Positions 1 to 9,154 of a stretch of DNA of 64,000 nt are shown one piece after another. The notes beneath the pieces are model-generated. The model was not told the origin of the DNA. It did no database searches and saw only the letters and a list, made by a program, of their open reading frames with translations. Origin of the DNA: Candidatus Pseudobacter hemicellulosilyticus (GTDB lineage: Bacteria; Bacteroidota; Bacteroidia; Chitinophagales; Chitinophagaceae); assembly GCA_029202545.1 (NCBI GenBank), contig CP119311.1, positions 2,480,001 through 2,544,000 on the forward strand. Direction: 5' to 3'. The position numbers and the translations under genes were made by a program. Every line of letters starts with the position of its first letter. The first letter of the stretch is position 1.

Positions 1-366
1 CGTGACCTGCGCCGCAGGGCAGGCTTCCCCGTGGATATAACCAGTGTTACGTTGGAAGCTATCCGCCATGAGCGCCGGGTGGAGCTGGCTTTTGAGGACC
101 ATCGTTTCTATGATGCCAAAAGATGGCGCATTGCCGACCAGTTATGGGATGGCGGCGCCGGCAATGAGCATGCCGTGCTGCGGGTGTTATGGCCTTACAA
201 GGTCTACAGGCCGGGCCATGCCAGTGATGGCAAATGGATCTATCGCCGGATGAAAGCCATCAAAAGGGTAAATCCGCTGCGCTTCCTGGCTGGCAACTAC
301 TATTCGGAGATCCCAGCCGATGCTATCAGCCGCAACCCGCTCCTGGTCAAGAATCCCAATCATTGA
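1..366 (+). CDS. RagB/SusD outer-membrane lipoprotein, C-terminal fragment
   Basis: The reading frame is open from base 1 and lacks its 5' end, so only about the last 121 residues of the protein are present. The segment EAIRHERRVELAFEDHRFYD followed by a Trp-rich stretch and the ending RNPLLVKNPNH is the typical C-terminus of SusD family proteins, which bind glycan at the cell surface and sit on a SusC TonB-dependent channel. The partner SusC should lie upstream, outside the window. The gene is followed after 21 bases by a DUF3823-type lipoprotein, the usual third gene of such loci. The family call is firm; the substrate cannot be read from this piece. Confidence 0.93.
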   Translation, partial: RDLRRRAGFPVDITSVTLEAIRHERRVELAFEDHRFYDAKRWRIADQLWDGGAGNEHAVLRVLWPYKVYRPGHASDGKWIYRRMKAIKRVNPLRFLAGNYYSEIPADAISRNPLLVKNPNH

Positions 367-387
367 GTTGTATAAAACAATTGCTGT

Positions 388-1626
388 ATGAACGTATTCA
401 AAATAGTTGGCGCGCTTCTGGTCCTGTTCCTGGTAGCAGGGTCCTGCGCTAAAGATAATTACGACAGTCCCGGTTCCGTATTTACCGGACAGTTCACATA
501 CAAAGGGCAGCCGCTTCCCTGGAACGGCAATAATGATGACGCCAATATCCTGCAGCTGTACCAGCATGGCTTTGGTAAATCCGGCGGCGCTATCAATGTG
601 CGCACCACCGATGAGGGGCAGTTCAATGCCCTGCTGTTTGATGGCGAGTACCGCGTTATTCCCCGCAATATTATCTATCCATTTGTGTGGGACAACTGGC
701 CCCGGAAATCCGGTGGCTCGCTGGATACCTTGTCTGTGGCTATCAATGGCCCCACCCACCTGGATATTCCGGTAACGCCGTATTTTGAGATCACGGATGT
801 ATCGTATGCCGTGGAAGGCACTAACCTGGCGGCTACTTTCCGGATCAGCCAGGTGATTGGTGGCGCTGCTGTGAAGAATGCCTATTGCTACCTGGGCACC
901 ACGCAGCTGGTGAACAAAAGTACGCAGGTGAGCCAGCAGGTGGCAGTGACGGATATCAGCCAGCCCATCACCATCCGCATTCCTATATCCAGGTACCGGA
1001 CGGCCTATATCAATAACAGCCGGCCCTACGGATTCCTGCGGGTGGCGCTGGAAACGGATGTCTCTACAGAATACCTGTGGTCGCCCGTAGCTAAGGTGGA
1101 AGGACTGCCGGTGGAATTTAAAGAGGTGACAGAAGAATACATGAAAAATTATAAACAGCCATTCACTATCCAGCAGTGGTTTGATGGCCGGCGGGGTAAG
1201 GTGCAGGACTGGCTGGTGACGGCATCGCTGGAACCTACCATGTTTGATGGCTGGAGTGATCGCCTTTTCATGGGCGCAGAGAACTGGTGCGGCGGCAATG
1301 GCCTGTCGGGCGCCGCCTGGCAAACCACGCAATTACCTGCCGGTAAATATGTGTTTACAGGTCGCAGGGGTTGGAACGCCGGTGACCTGAATGGTGGGCT
1401 GGACCGGGCATTCCTGGTGGTATCCAGGACCAGTCAGCTGGAAGTGGAAGGCGCTAATCTTATTGCGCGTGCCGATCTTGCATCACCCGGCAATTCACAG
1501 AGCCTGTCCGTGGATTTTGAACTCACCGAACCTACGCAGGTGAGCCTGGGTTATGCCGTTAATTTCAGACCCAATGAATGCAATGCCGTCTCATTTATCA
1601 GCTTTACGATCTTAAAGGTAGAATAA
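388..1626 (+). CDS. DUF3823-like surface lipoprotein
   Basis: The 412-residue protein starts with a lipoprotein signal (hydrophobic stretch, then the lipobox VAGSC, with Cys near residue 20). The order N-terminal beta-sandwich (YDSPGSVFTGQFTYKGQPL) and Ig-like middle region matches DUF3823 proteins that follow susD in glycan-utilisation loci. The C-terminal part (about 270-412, with W-rich WFDGRRGKVQDWL and a jelly-roll-like ending) resembles the DUF5013-type sugar-binding module. It probably is an auxiliary surface glycan-binding protein. It is in the same direction as susD (21-base gap) and one base before the next gene, so it is clearly in an operon. The binding target is unknown. Confidence 0.8.
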   Translation: MNVFKIVGALLVLFLVAGSCAKDNYDSPGSVFTGQFTYKGQPLPWNGNNDDANILQLYQHGFGKSGGAINVRTTDEGQFNALLFDGEYRVIPRNIIYPFVWDNWPRKSGGSLDTLSVAINGPTHLDIPVTPYFEITDVSYAVEGTNLAATFRISQVIGGAAVKNAYCYLGTTQLVNKSTQVSQQVAVTDISQPITIRIPISRYRTAYINNSRPYGFLRVALETDVSTEYLWSPVAKVEGLPVEFKEVTEEYMKNYKQPFTIQQWFDGRRGKVQDWLVTASLEPTMFDGWSDRLFMGAENWCGGNGLSGAAWQTTQLPAGKYVFTGRRGWNAGDLNGGLDRAFLVVSRTSQLEVEGANLIARADLASPGNSQSLSVDFELTEPTQVSLGYAVNFRPNECNAVSFISFTILKVE

Positions 1627-1627
1627 C

Positions 1628-4234
1628 ATGCCAATGACTGTCAACAAAACCATCCGTCCCTTTCTTGTCCGAACGCTTTGCCTGTTCATGGGCGTCAGCA
1701 GCCTGTTGCGCTGCCAGGCGCAGGAAACAATATTGCATACCCTGCAGGGCCCGCAAAGCAGCCTGCAATTATATCGCTATGCCCCGGATCAGTATGGGGT
1801 CCGTTTCCTGCTCAATAGCAGCACGGCTCAATACGGGCAGCAGCAACCGATAGCAGTGGAAGTAGTAACAGAGAATGGCAATGCTGCCTGGTATACGGCT
1901 GCTTATTCCGCGCTCAGCGATCTCGGCGGACAACAATACCTGGCCACCGGTGCGCTGACCAGTCCCAATGGGTCTGTGTTTGCGTTTGCAGATACTTTTC
2001 GCTTGCAGTCAGGATCCGCAGGTGTTTTCACTGTGTCAAGGCAAGTGAAAGTAGTGCAGGCCGATAGCCGGGATAAAGGTTTCAGTACCCGGATGGCTTT
2101 TGAAAGACCACAGGCTTCCGCCCTGGAAAATTATGACATGCTGGTTCCTTCCGTCTGGTACAGGAACAATGCCGATGTACCGCCGCATGGGCTGGCAGCC
2201 AATTATACCGATAATTATTTCTGGTTCCGGGAAGACCGGCTGCCCCTGCCTTTTATCCTGCTCCAGGAAAAAGCCAGCGGTCTCAGCTTCTCTGTGGGTC
2301 ACCAGCAACCGGATGGCTCCAGTTTCAGGGGAGAAGATGGGCTGAACCGGATCATTGACGCCCGGATGCAGTTTGCTTCACTGGGATTGCAGCACCGGGA
2401 CCATCCCCTGGTAGGTATGCTGTATCCCGGCACAGAAGGCGAGCGCACGGGTATCTATGGCATGCAGAATGTTCGCAAATGGGCTTACCGCAGTCATCCT
2501 GTGCAAACAGGTTTTGTGCAGGCCTATACAGCGGGCGTCCGGTTGCAGCAGGACAATAATTACACAACAGCACTAGCCAATGCCTGGAAAGCGTATTACC
2601 AATCGGCCAGTCCTGCCCTGTACAATGTAGATATGGAGAAAGTATATACGGACCATATCGGTATCCTGGACCAGTACTGGCGCGAGATCAATGGGACGTC
2701 CGGCGTGCCTTTCCGCATCCTGCTGAATGGTACGTTGGAAGCCAGCGGCGATTATAACTGGAATATGGGTTTCGTGGGACAGCAGACGGGCAATGCAGCG
2801 CTGCTGCTGCGGGAAGGCAACAGGACCAATGATGCGCAGCTGTCGGATAAAGGCAGGAAGATGGCTGATTTCTGGGCGTCGCAGACTTTGTCGCCCCTGG
2901 GTATTCCCCGCACCTGGTATGATCCGGCGCCGCGCAGCTGGCGGGATATGGCCAGTCATCTCCGTACTATTGGCGATGGCATGAACGGCCTGCTCTGGGC
3001 CTGGAATATGGAAAAGAAGGCTGGTCGCGATCAGGCTGAATGGCTTTATACCTGTGCCCGCGTGGCCGACTGGCTCCTTTCTATCCAGCAGGCTGATGGT
3101 TCGTTCCTTCAACAATACAATTTCAGCACCGGTGCGTTGCTGAATGATAATAAAAGCAGTACCTCCAATGTGATCCCATTCCTGACGGATCTGTACATGG
3201 TGACGGGTACTGAAAAATACAGGACCGCCGCTCTGGCGGCCGGAAACTATATCTACCAGGATATCCATCTCAACTTTCGCTATGTGGCCGGCGCACAGGA
3301 CAACCCCAATGTGCCGGATAAGGAAGCGGCTTCCATGGCCCTCCGGGCTTTCACTGCGTTGTACGACCTGAACCTGGAACAGCGCTGGCTGTATGCCGCT
3401 CTGCAAACCGCCTACTATTACCAGACCTGGGTCTATGCCTGGGATGTGCCTATCCCTGCCGATGATAACCAGGCTGTATTTCCGTACCAGCGGTCTGTCA
3501 CGGGCATGAGCGCTATCGCTACTGCCAACAATGCGGCCGACAGCTACGCGGCGGTAGATGCTTTCCTGTTCTACCGGATGTATCTCTATGGTGGCGATGA
3601 ACAACTGCTGCAGATGGCGCAGCTGTTGCTGCGCAATACCAAACAGTTTGTGAACTGGGATCCTGCCAACCCGCTGTCGAAGCTGGCGCCCGGCTTCCTG
3701 GGTGAGGCCATCACCATTATCCCGCCGCGCGGGCATGGCGTTAATTACTACCTGCCCTGGCAGACCTTCAACCTGTTGGAACCGATGGTGATGCTGCAGG
3801 ATGTTTTTGGGACCATGGATATTGATGCGGTGCAGCAGCTGGCGGCGCAGGACCGGCAGACTAAACATGCCGCATATGCGCAGAAAAGAGGGTTTGAAGC
3901 CGGGGTGGTAACATCCACGGAACAGCCGAAGCCGCCCAGTCCTGAATACAGGACAGTTACCGTAAGTAAGGCGTTGTCCCCCAATGGCGATGGGATCAAT
4001 GATTACCTGGTGATCCAGCATGTGCAGTATGCGCCGGAGAACCGGCTGGAGATCCTGCATCCCGGCGGGAAAAAAGTGGCCAGCATTACCAACTATGATA
4101 ATGAAACCCGGCGCTTCAAAGGAGAAGATAGCCAGGGAAAAGCATTGCCGGCCGGTACTTATTATTATCTCTTCGAATACCGGCAGAACGGGCAGCGAAA
4201 ACTGAGCAAGGGATATTTTGTACTGAAGCGGTAA
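1628..4234 (+). CDS. Secreted alpha/alpha-barrel glycosidase-like enzyme with type B T9SS sorting domain
   Basis: The protein has 868 residues. It has an N-terminal Sec signal, a beta-rich region to about residue 330, a central helical region with repeated Trp/Tyr-rich hairpins (for example GDGMNGLLWAWNMEKKAG and ASMALRAFTALYDLNLEQ) typical of six-hairpin glycosidase folds, and a C-terminal domain of about 90 residues. That last domain contains SKALSPNGDGINDYLVI and ends in SKGYFVLKR, the hallmark of the gliding-motility/CHU_C type B sorting signal of the type IX secretion system. The enzyme is therefore probably exported to the cell surface or outside. I do not recognise the exact GH family; a polysaccharide lyase or heparinase-like role is also possible. 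It lies one base after the DUF3823-like gene, 31 bases before the GH2 gene. Confidence 0.75.
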   Translation: MPMTVNKTIRPFLVRTLCLFMGVSSLLRCQAQETILHTLQGPQSSLQLYRYAPDQYGVRFLLNSSTAQYGQQQPIAVEVVTENGNAAWYTAAYSALSDLGGQQYLATGALTSPNGSVFAFADTFRLQSGSAGVFTVSRQVKVVQADSRDKGFSTRMAFERPQASALENYDMLVPSVWYRNNADVPPHGLAANYTDNYFWFREDRLPLPFILLQEKASGLSFSVGHQQPDGSSFRGEDGLNRIIDARMQFASLGLQHRDHPLVGMLYPGTEGERTGIYGMQNVRKWAYRSHPVQTGFVQAYTAGVRLQQDNNYTTALANAWKAYYQSASPALYNVDMEKVYTDHIGILDQYWREINGTSGVPFRILLNGTLEASGDYNWNMGFVGQQTGNAALLLREGNRTNDAQLSDKGRKMADFWASQTLSPLGIPRTWYDPAPRSWRDMASHLRTIGDGMNGLLWAWNMEKKAGRDQAEWLYTCARVADWLLSIQQADGSFLQQYNFSTGALLNDNKSSTSNVIPFLTDLYMVTGTEKYRTAALAAGNYIYQDIHLNFRYVAGAQDNPNVPDKEAASMALRAFTALYDLNLEQRWLYAALQTAYYYQTWVYAWDVPIPADDNQAVFPYQRSVTGMSAIATANNAADSYAAVDAFLFYRMYLYGGDEQLLQMAQLLLRNTKQFVNWDPANPLSKLAPGFLGEAITIIPPRGHGVNYYLPWQTFNLLEPMVMLQDVFGTMDIDAVQQLAAQDRQTKHAAYAQKRGFEAGVVTSTEQPKPPSPEYRTVTVSKALSPNGDGINDYLVIQHVQYAPENRLEILHPGGKKVASITNYDNETRRFKGEDSQGKALPAGTYYYLFEYRQNGQRKLSKGYFVLKR

Positions 4235-4265
4235 AGGAACTTATAAGACCTTAATAAAATATATC

Positions 4266-6098
4266 ATGATCATGAGTACAAACAAGTGGTGGATCTTTGC
4301 GGTGGCGGGCCTGCTGGCAGGCTGCGGACCAGACGCAAAGCAGCAGGGCCCTATGACAACGGAATGGACAGCGCTGGTGGACAAACAACAGCCTTTACCG
4401 GAATACCCGCGGCCGGCAATGGTCAGGGAATTTTGGACGAACCTGAATGGCCCCTGGGACTATGCGATTGTCCCCGCTGGCGGACAGGCGCCTCAGCAAT
4501 GGGAGGGTACTATCACAGTGCCTTTTCCTGTGGAATCTCCTTTATCCGGTGTACAACGCACATTGGGGAAGGACAGCGCCCTCTGGTACCGGCGCAGTTT
4601 TACGCTGGACGCTGCTGCCAGAGGCAAAAAGATATTGCTGCATTTCGGCGCCTCCGACTGGAAAACGGAAGTATTGCTGAACGGGCAATCAGTAGGCGCA
4701 CATGAAGGCGGATATACTGCCTTCTCTTTTGATATAACCAATTATTTGAAAGAAGGGAGCCAGGAATTGGTAGTTCGCGTGACCGATCCTACGGATGATG
4801 GTCCGCAGGCCCGCGGCAAACAGGTCAGAAAGCCAGGTGGGATCTATTATACACCCGCTACAGGCATCTGGCAGACGGTCTGGTACGAGGCCCTGCCGGA
4901 AAGCTATATCAACAATTATGTTGTCAATACGGACTTTGATAAAAGCACGGTCAGCATTGATGCAGTGCTGGCCAATGCACAGCCTGGCGATCAGTTGCGC
5001 CTGAAAGTCTTTGCCGGCGATCAGCTGATCAAAGAAGTAACGGCTGATACTAAACAGGCTTTCCGGTTCCAGTTGCCCGATGCCAGGCACTGGCATCCAG
5101 ATACACCTTTTCTTTATACGTTTGGTATGAGCCTGCATAGGCAGGGCGCCACCCTTGATTCCATTGCCGGTTATTTTGGTATCCGCAAAGTAGAAGTGAA
5201 AAAGGATGCGGCAGGAGTGCAGCGTATCTTCCTCAATAATGAACCGTTGTTCCAGTATGGGTTCCTGGACCAGGGCTACTGGCCTGATGGTATCTATACC
5301 GCGCCTACCGAAGCTGCTTTGCTGTCCGATATTACCCGTATGAAAGAGATGGGGATGAATATGGTCCGCAAGCATGTGAAGGTGGAACCGCAACGCTGGT
5401 ATTATCATTGTGATCGCCTGGGCTTACTGGTATGGCAGGATATGCCCAGCGGTTATGGAGAAATTGTTCCGGTAAAGGACCACGACTATTCAGTGAAAGG
5501 GGATTCCCTGGGGTTAATGTACAAGGATGTAGACCGTACACCTGAGGAAGAGCGCATTTTCCGGGACGAATGGAAAGCCATTGTACAGGGATTGTATAAC
5601 CATCCTTCTATCATTGTCTGGGTGCCTTTCAATGAAAGCTGGGGACAGTTTAAAACCAATGAGCTCCTGGCCTGGACCAAGGCCCTTGACCCCACCCGCC
5701 TCACAGATGGCCCCAGCGGCTGGATTGATCGTGGTGAGGGCGACCTGCGCGATTACCATCTCTATAATGACCGGCTGGACCTGGACCTGCCGCTGGAAGC
5801 AAAAAGAGCGCTGGTGGTGGGTGAATTTGGTGGACTGGGTTATGCAGTGGAAGGCCACACTTTCAATAAGGATTCCTGGAGTTACCAGGGCTTTAAGAAC
5901 AGCCAGGACCTGGAAGCGGCCTATGCGCAACTGATCAACCGGATCCTGGCCCTGAAGCAGGCGGGCTATTCGGCCGCGGTATATACGCAGCTGACCGATG
6001 TGGAGACGGAGATCAATGGCCTGATCACCTACGACCGTAAGCTGGTGAAAATTCCGCTGGCGACGCTTAAAAAGCTGCACGCGCCATTGTATAAATAG
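4266..6098 (+). CDS. Glycoside hydrolase family 2 lipoprotein (beta-galactosidase/beta-glucuronidase type)
   Basis: The 610-residue protein has a lipoprotein signal (LLAGC). It shows the GH2 order: sugar-binding jelly roll (LNGPWDYAI, WYRRSF), an Ig-like domain and a TIM barrel. The acid/base is the Glu in VPFNESWGQF (about residue 456) and the nucleophile is probably the Glu in VVGEFGGLG (about residue 519). It is shorter than LacZ, as expected for the compact Bacteroidota GH2 proteins. It is the last gene of the operon and is followed by a strong terminator. The likely role is trimming of beta-linked oligosaccharides taken up through the upstream SusCD; the exact linkage is not readable. 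Confidence 0.9.
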   Translation: MIMSTNKWWIFAVAGLLAGCGPDAKQQGPMTTEWTALVDKQQPLPEYPRPAMVREFWTNLNGPWDYAIVPAGGQAPQQWEGTITVPFPVESPLSGVQRTLGKDSALWYRRSFTLDAAARGKKILLHFGASDWKTEVLLNGQSVGAHEGGYTAFSFDITNYLKEGSQELVVRVTDPTDDGPQARGKQVRKPGGIYYTPATGIWQTVWYEALPESYINNYVVNTDFDKSTVSIDAVLANAQPGDQLRLKVFAGDQLIKEVTADTKQAFRFQLPDARHWHPDTPFLYTFGMSLHRQGATLDSIAGYFGIRKVEVKKDAAGVQRIFLNNEPLFQYGFLDQGYWPDGIYTAPTEAALLSDITRMKEMGMNMVRKHVKVEPQRWYYHCDRLGLLVWQDMPSGYGEIVPVKDHDYSVKGDSLGLMYKDVDRTPEEERIFRDEWKAIVQGLYNHPSIIVWVPFNESWGQFKTNELLAWTKALDPTRLTDGPSGWIDRGEGDLRDYHLYNDRLDLDLPLEAKRALVVGEFGGLGYAVEGHTFNKDSWSYQGFKNSQDLEAAYAQLINRILALKQAGYSAAVYTQLTDVETEINGLITYDRKLVKIPLATLKKLHAPLYK

Positions 6099-6112
6099 GA
6101 TCAAATGCTATA

Positions 6113-6149
6113 AAAAAAGGGCTGGCTTTTTCAAGCCAGCCCTTTTTTT
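6113..6149 (+). terminator. Intrinsic terminator of the PUL operon
   Basis: A near-perfect hairpin (GGGCTGGCTT paired with AAGCCAGCCC) is flanked by an A-run on the left and a T-run on the right, 15 bases after the GH2 stop codon. It can end transcription of the susD-DUF3823-GH2 operon. Confidence 0.93.
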
Positions 6150-6379
6150 ATAGCGAAATTCCGGAACCCTCATCCGGGCTGGATATGATTGTTCTGAAAG
6201 GACTTTGCAAATCCCCATTTTTGTGTCATTTTTGGTGCAAAATCGTTTTAGAGATGGATTTTAACACCCCATCCTTTAAAAAAAATACGTACTTGCCATA
6301 GTACCCGGAGACCGGAGTATGTATATGGTATGTAAGTGGTTATTGTGTAATCTATTTTATTCATATTAACGGTTGTTTA

Positions 6380-8851
6380 ATGAAATCCTACGTTAGAAAA
6401 GTCCTGGCGCCGGCCTTCGCAGGTTTAGTGGCCCTTTCGGCAACGGCCCAGGTAAATCAGATGCCCTCTTTCCCCCTGTTAACGCACACCCCCTACTTCA
6501 GTGTCTGGTCCGGTTCGGACAAGCTCAATGAGTCAGTGACTCGCCACTGGACAAACAGGGAACAGTCCTTCCTGGGTGTAGTAAAAGTGGATGATCAGTT
6601 TTATCGCTTTATGGGTGCCCCCTCTGCTGCCCTTAAAGCCGTGGTTGCTGCCGCCGATGAAAAAGGGTACGACTGCCGCTACCAAATAGACGCAGCGCCC
6701 ATGGCCGATTGGTTCATGCCAGGTTTTAATGACAAAAACTGGAAATCCGGCGCAGGCGCTTTCGGTGACGACCGCGCCAAACCTGGCACACCCTGGACAG
6801 GCAAGAACATTTATATCCGCCGCACCTTCAATATCACAGAACTGCCTAAAGGCAGGCTGTTCCTGCGCATTCACCATGATGATGACGCTGTGCTTTTCCT
6901 GAACGGTCAGCGCCTGATCCGTAAAGGCGGCGCTAACGGGGATTATGAAACCCTGCTCCTGCCCGAAGAGGCCAGGAAAATGCTCAAAGTAGGGGAGAAC
7001 CTGCTGGCCATCCATTGCGCCAACCCCCAGGGTGGCAGCTGGATTGATGCCGGTATCTCCGAAGAGATAGTAGATAATTCCCTCAGCAATGTATTGCTGG
7101 CTGAACAGACCAATGTCAACGTTTCTGCAACCCAGACCACCTATACCTTCACCGCCGGAGCGGTTGAACTGACTGTGAACTTCTGCTCTCCGCTGGTGCT
7201 TAACGACCTGGCGCTGCTGACCACGCCGGTATCTTATATCAGCTATTCCGCTAAGGCGACTGATGGTAAGTCCCATAATGTACAGGTGTACCAGGGGATC
7301 ACTACCAGCCTGGCAGTGAATATGCCCGGACAGGAAGTGGCCACCACTGCCTATGCAAAGAATGGGCTGAAAGTACTGAAGGCCGGTACTACTGAACAGG
7401 CCATACTGAAACGTGTGGGTGACAATGTCCGGATCGACTGGGGGTATGCTTATGTAGCCACTCCCGAAGCCGCAGGCGTACAGCAATATGTAACCGAAGC
7501 CAATGCCGGTATCCCTTCTTTCCTGAACGGTCAGTACAGCAGTGGTCCTGCCACCGGCAGGAACCTGATGCTCAACACCGTACTGTCCCTGGGTTCCGTG
7601 TCTGCAAGCGCTAAGACCAGTCGTATCCTGGTAGGGTATGACGAAGAATGGGCGGTGCAGTACTTCAAGACCAACCTGCGCCCCTGGTGGAGAAATGATC
7701 CCAAAGCCACTATGGACAATGTACTGGCCCAGGCCAACAAGAATTACAGCAAGGTGCTGGCCAAATGCGTTGCCATGGATAAAACCATTTACCAGGATGC
7801 CCTGGCGGCAGGTGGTCAGAGCTATGCCCAGCTCTGCGCTATGGCTTATCGCCAGACCATCTCTGCCCATACAGTGGTGAAAAGCCCAGATGGTGAACTG
7901 CTGTTCCTCTCCAAGGAAAATTTCAGCAATGGCTGTATCAATACGGTGGATGTAACCTATCCTTCCGCGCCCCTGTACCTGCTGTACAATCCTGAACTGC
8001 TGAAAGGGATGCTGAATGGTATCTTCTATTACAGCGAAAGCGGCAGGTGGACCAAGCCTTTTGCCGCTCATGACCTGGGTACTTATCCCCTGGCCAACGG
8101 ACAGGTATATGGTGAAGACATGCCCGTAGAAGAAAGCGGCAACATGATCATCCTGACCGGCGCTATTGTAAAAGTGGCCAATGATCCGGCTTATGCCCGC
8201 AAGCACTGGAAAACCCTCACTACCTGGGTAGACTACCTGGCTGAAGCCGGCTTTGATCCCGGTAACCAGCTCTGTACCGATGACTTTGCCGGTCACCTGG
8301 CGCACAATACCAACCTTTCTGTCAAAGCCATCATGGCCATTGGCGCTTATGCCCAGATGGCTGAGAAGCTGGGAGAAAAAGCAACCGCCGCCAAATACAA
8401 AGCCATGGCTGCTGAATATGCCGCCAACTGGATGACCAAGGCTGATGATGGGGATCACTACTCCCTGGTATTTGACAAGAAGAATACCTGGAGCCAGAAA
8501 TACAATATGGTTTGGGACAAAGTATTAAAGATGGACCTGTATCCCCAGTCCGTATATGACAAAGAGATCCGCTATTACCTGGGCCGCCAGGAAGCATTTG
8601 GTCTGCCGCTCGATAGCCGCAAGACCTACAGCAAATCCGACTGGATCCTCTGGACTGCCGCTATGACCAACAACAAGGCTGATTTTGATGCACTGGTAAA
8701 TCCCGTATTCAAGTATGCTATCCAAACGCCTTCCCGCGTGCCGATGAGCGACTGGTACGAGACCACTGATGGCAGGATGGTTGGCTTCCAGGCCCGCAGC
8801 GTTGTGGGTGGTTACTGGATGAAAGTGCTGAAAGACAAAATGGCTAAATAA
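6380..8851 (+). CDS. Secreted glutaminase A (GtaA)-like DUF4965/DUF5127/DUF1793 protein
   Basis: The 823-residue protein has a Sec signal (cleavage around ATAQ) and a start MPSFPLLTHTPYFSVWS typical of the DUF4964/DUF5127 module. A galactose-binding-like insertion (WFMPGFNDKNWKSGAGAFGD, residues about 110-225) follows. The C-terminal alpha/alpha region includes the signature EDMPVEESGNMIIL and CTDDFAGHLAHNTNLSVKA. This multi-domain organisation is named after fungal glutaminase A, but Bacteroidota members occur in glycan loci and their activity may well be glycosidic. The gene is alone between two terminators, so it forms its own transcription unit of the same locus. The family is firm and the reaction is uncertain. 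Confidence 0.85.
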   Translation: MKSYVRKVLAPAFAGLVALSATAQVNQMPSFPLLTHTPYFSVWSGSDKLNESVTRHWTNREQSFLGVVKVDDQFYRFMGAPSAALKAVVAAADEKGYDCRYQIDAAPMADWFMPGFNDKNWKSGAGAFGDDRAKPGTPWTGKNIYIRRTFNITELPKGRLFLRIHHDDDAVLFLNGQRLIRKGGANGDYETLLLPEEARKMLKVGENLLAIHCANPQGGSWIDAGISEEIVDNSLSNVLLAEQTNVNVSATQTTYTFTAGAVELTVNFCSPLVLNDLALLTTPVSYISYSAKATDGKSHNVQVYQGITTSLAVNMPGQEVATTAYAKNGLKVLKAGTTEQAILKRVGDNVRIDWGYAYVATPEAAGVQQYVTEANAGIPSFLNGQYSSGPATGRNLMLNTVLSLGSVSASAKTSRILVGYDEEWAVQYFKTNLRPWWRNDPKATMDNVLAQANKNYSKVLAKCVAMDKTIYQDALAAGGQSYAQLCAMAYRQTISAHTVVKSPDGELLFLSKENFSNGCINTVDVTYPSAPLYLLYNPELLKGMLNGIFYYSESGRWTKPFAAHDLGTYPLANGQVYGEDMPVEESGNMIILTGAIVKVANDPAYARKHWKTLTTWVDYLAEAGFDPGNQLCTDDFAGHLAHNTNLSVKAIMAIGAYAQMAEKLGEKATAAKYKAMAAEYAANWMTKADDGDHYSLVFDKKNTWSQKYNMVWDKVLKMDLYPQSVYDKEIRYYLGRQEAFGLPLDSRKTYSKSDWILWTAAMTNNKADFDALVNPVFKYAIQTPSRVPMSDWYETTDGRMVGFQARSVVGGYWMKVLKDKMAK

Positions 8852-8884
8852 GCTACTTGTTTTAAAAGCATACACACAATACCA

Positions 8885-8917
8885 GGGCCCGTAGTCATTG
8901 AACTACGGGCCCTTTTT
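8885..8917 (+). terminator. Intrinsic terminator after the GtaA-like gene
   Basis: An 11-bp perfect stem (GGGCCCGTAGT / ACTACGGGCCC) with a six-base loop is followed by TTTTT. Confidence 0.93.
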
Positions 8918-9069
8918 GTTTGCAGCCTGCTGTGGTCTTCAGCTGGCGGAACCGGTTGCTCAGCTGAAGCGGTCTCACCAGGGAAATCCAAACCTTCGTT
9001 ACCATTTGTCGGCGCCATTTATCTATTGAACCTTGAATAGTGGCTGGTTGTCGGCGTAGCTGACATTTT

Positions 9070-9101
9070 TTTGAATGACCCGTAAAGCTTCAGTACTTTC
9101 G
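9070..9101 (+). promoter_or_regulatory. Candidate Bacteroidota promoter of the sulfatase gene
   Basis: TTTG at 9070-9073 is followed after 20 bases by TACTTTCG at 9094-9101, one mismatch from the TAnnTTTG -7 element. Spacing and position (about 50 bases before the ATG at 9155) fit the primary-sigma consensus of Bacteroidota. The rest of the 8852-9154 gap holds only the terminator before it and no gene that I can support. Confidence 0.45.
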
Positions 9102-9154
9102 GCCGGAGGGATGGTCAATAGTGTGTACAAAGGCTCACCATCATAATTCCACAA

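Noticed and set aside
2573..4060. Minus-strand frame of 495 codons
   Set aside because: It is antisense to the T9SS enzyme gene, which has clear domain evidence on the plus strand.
6533..8458. Minus-strand frame of 641 codons
   Set aside because: It lies fully antisense within the GtaA-like gene and its composition shows no family features, so it is a shadow frame.
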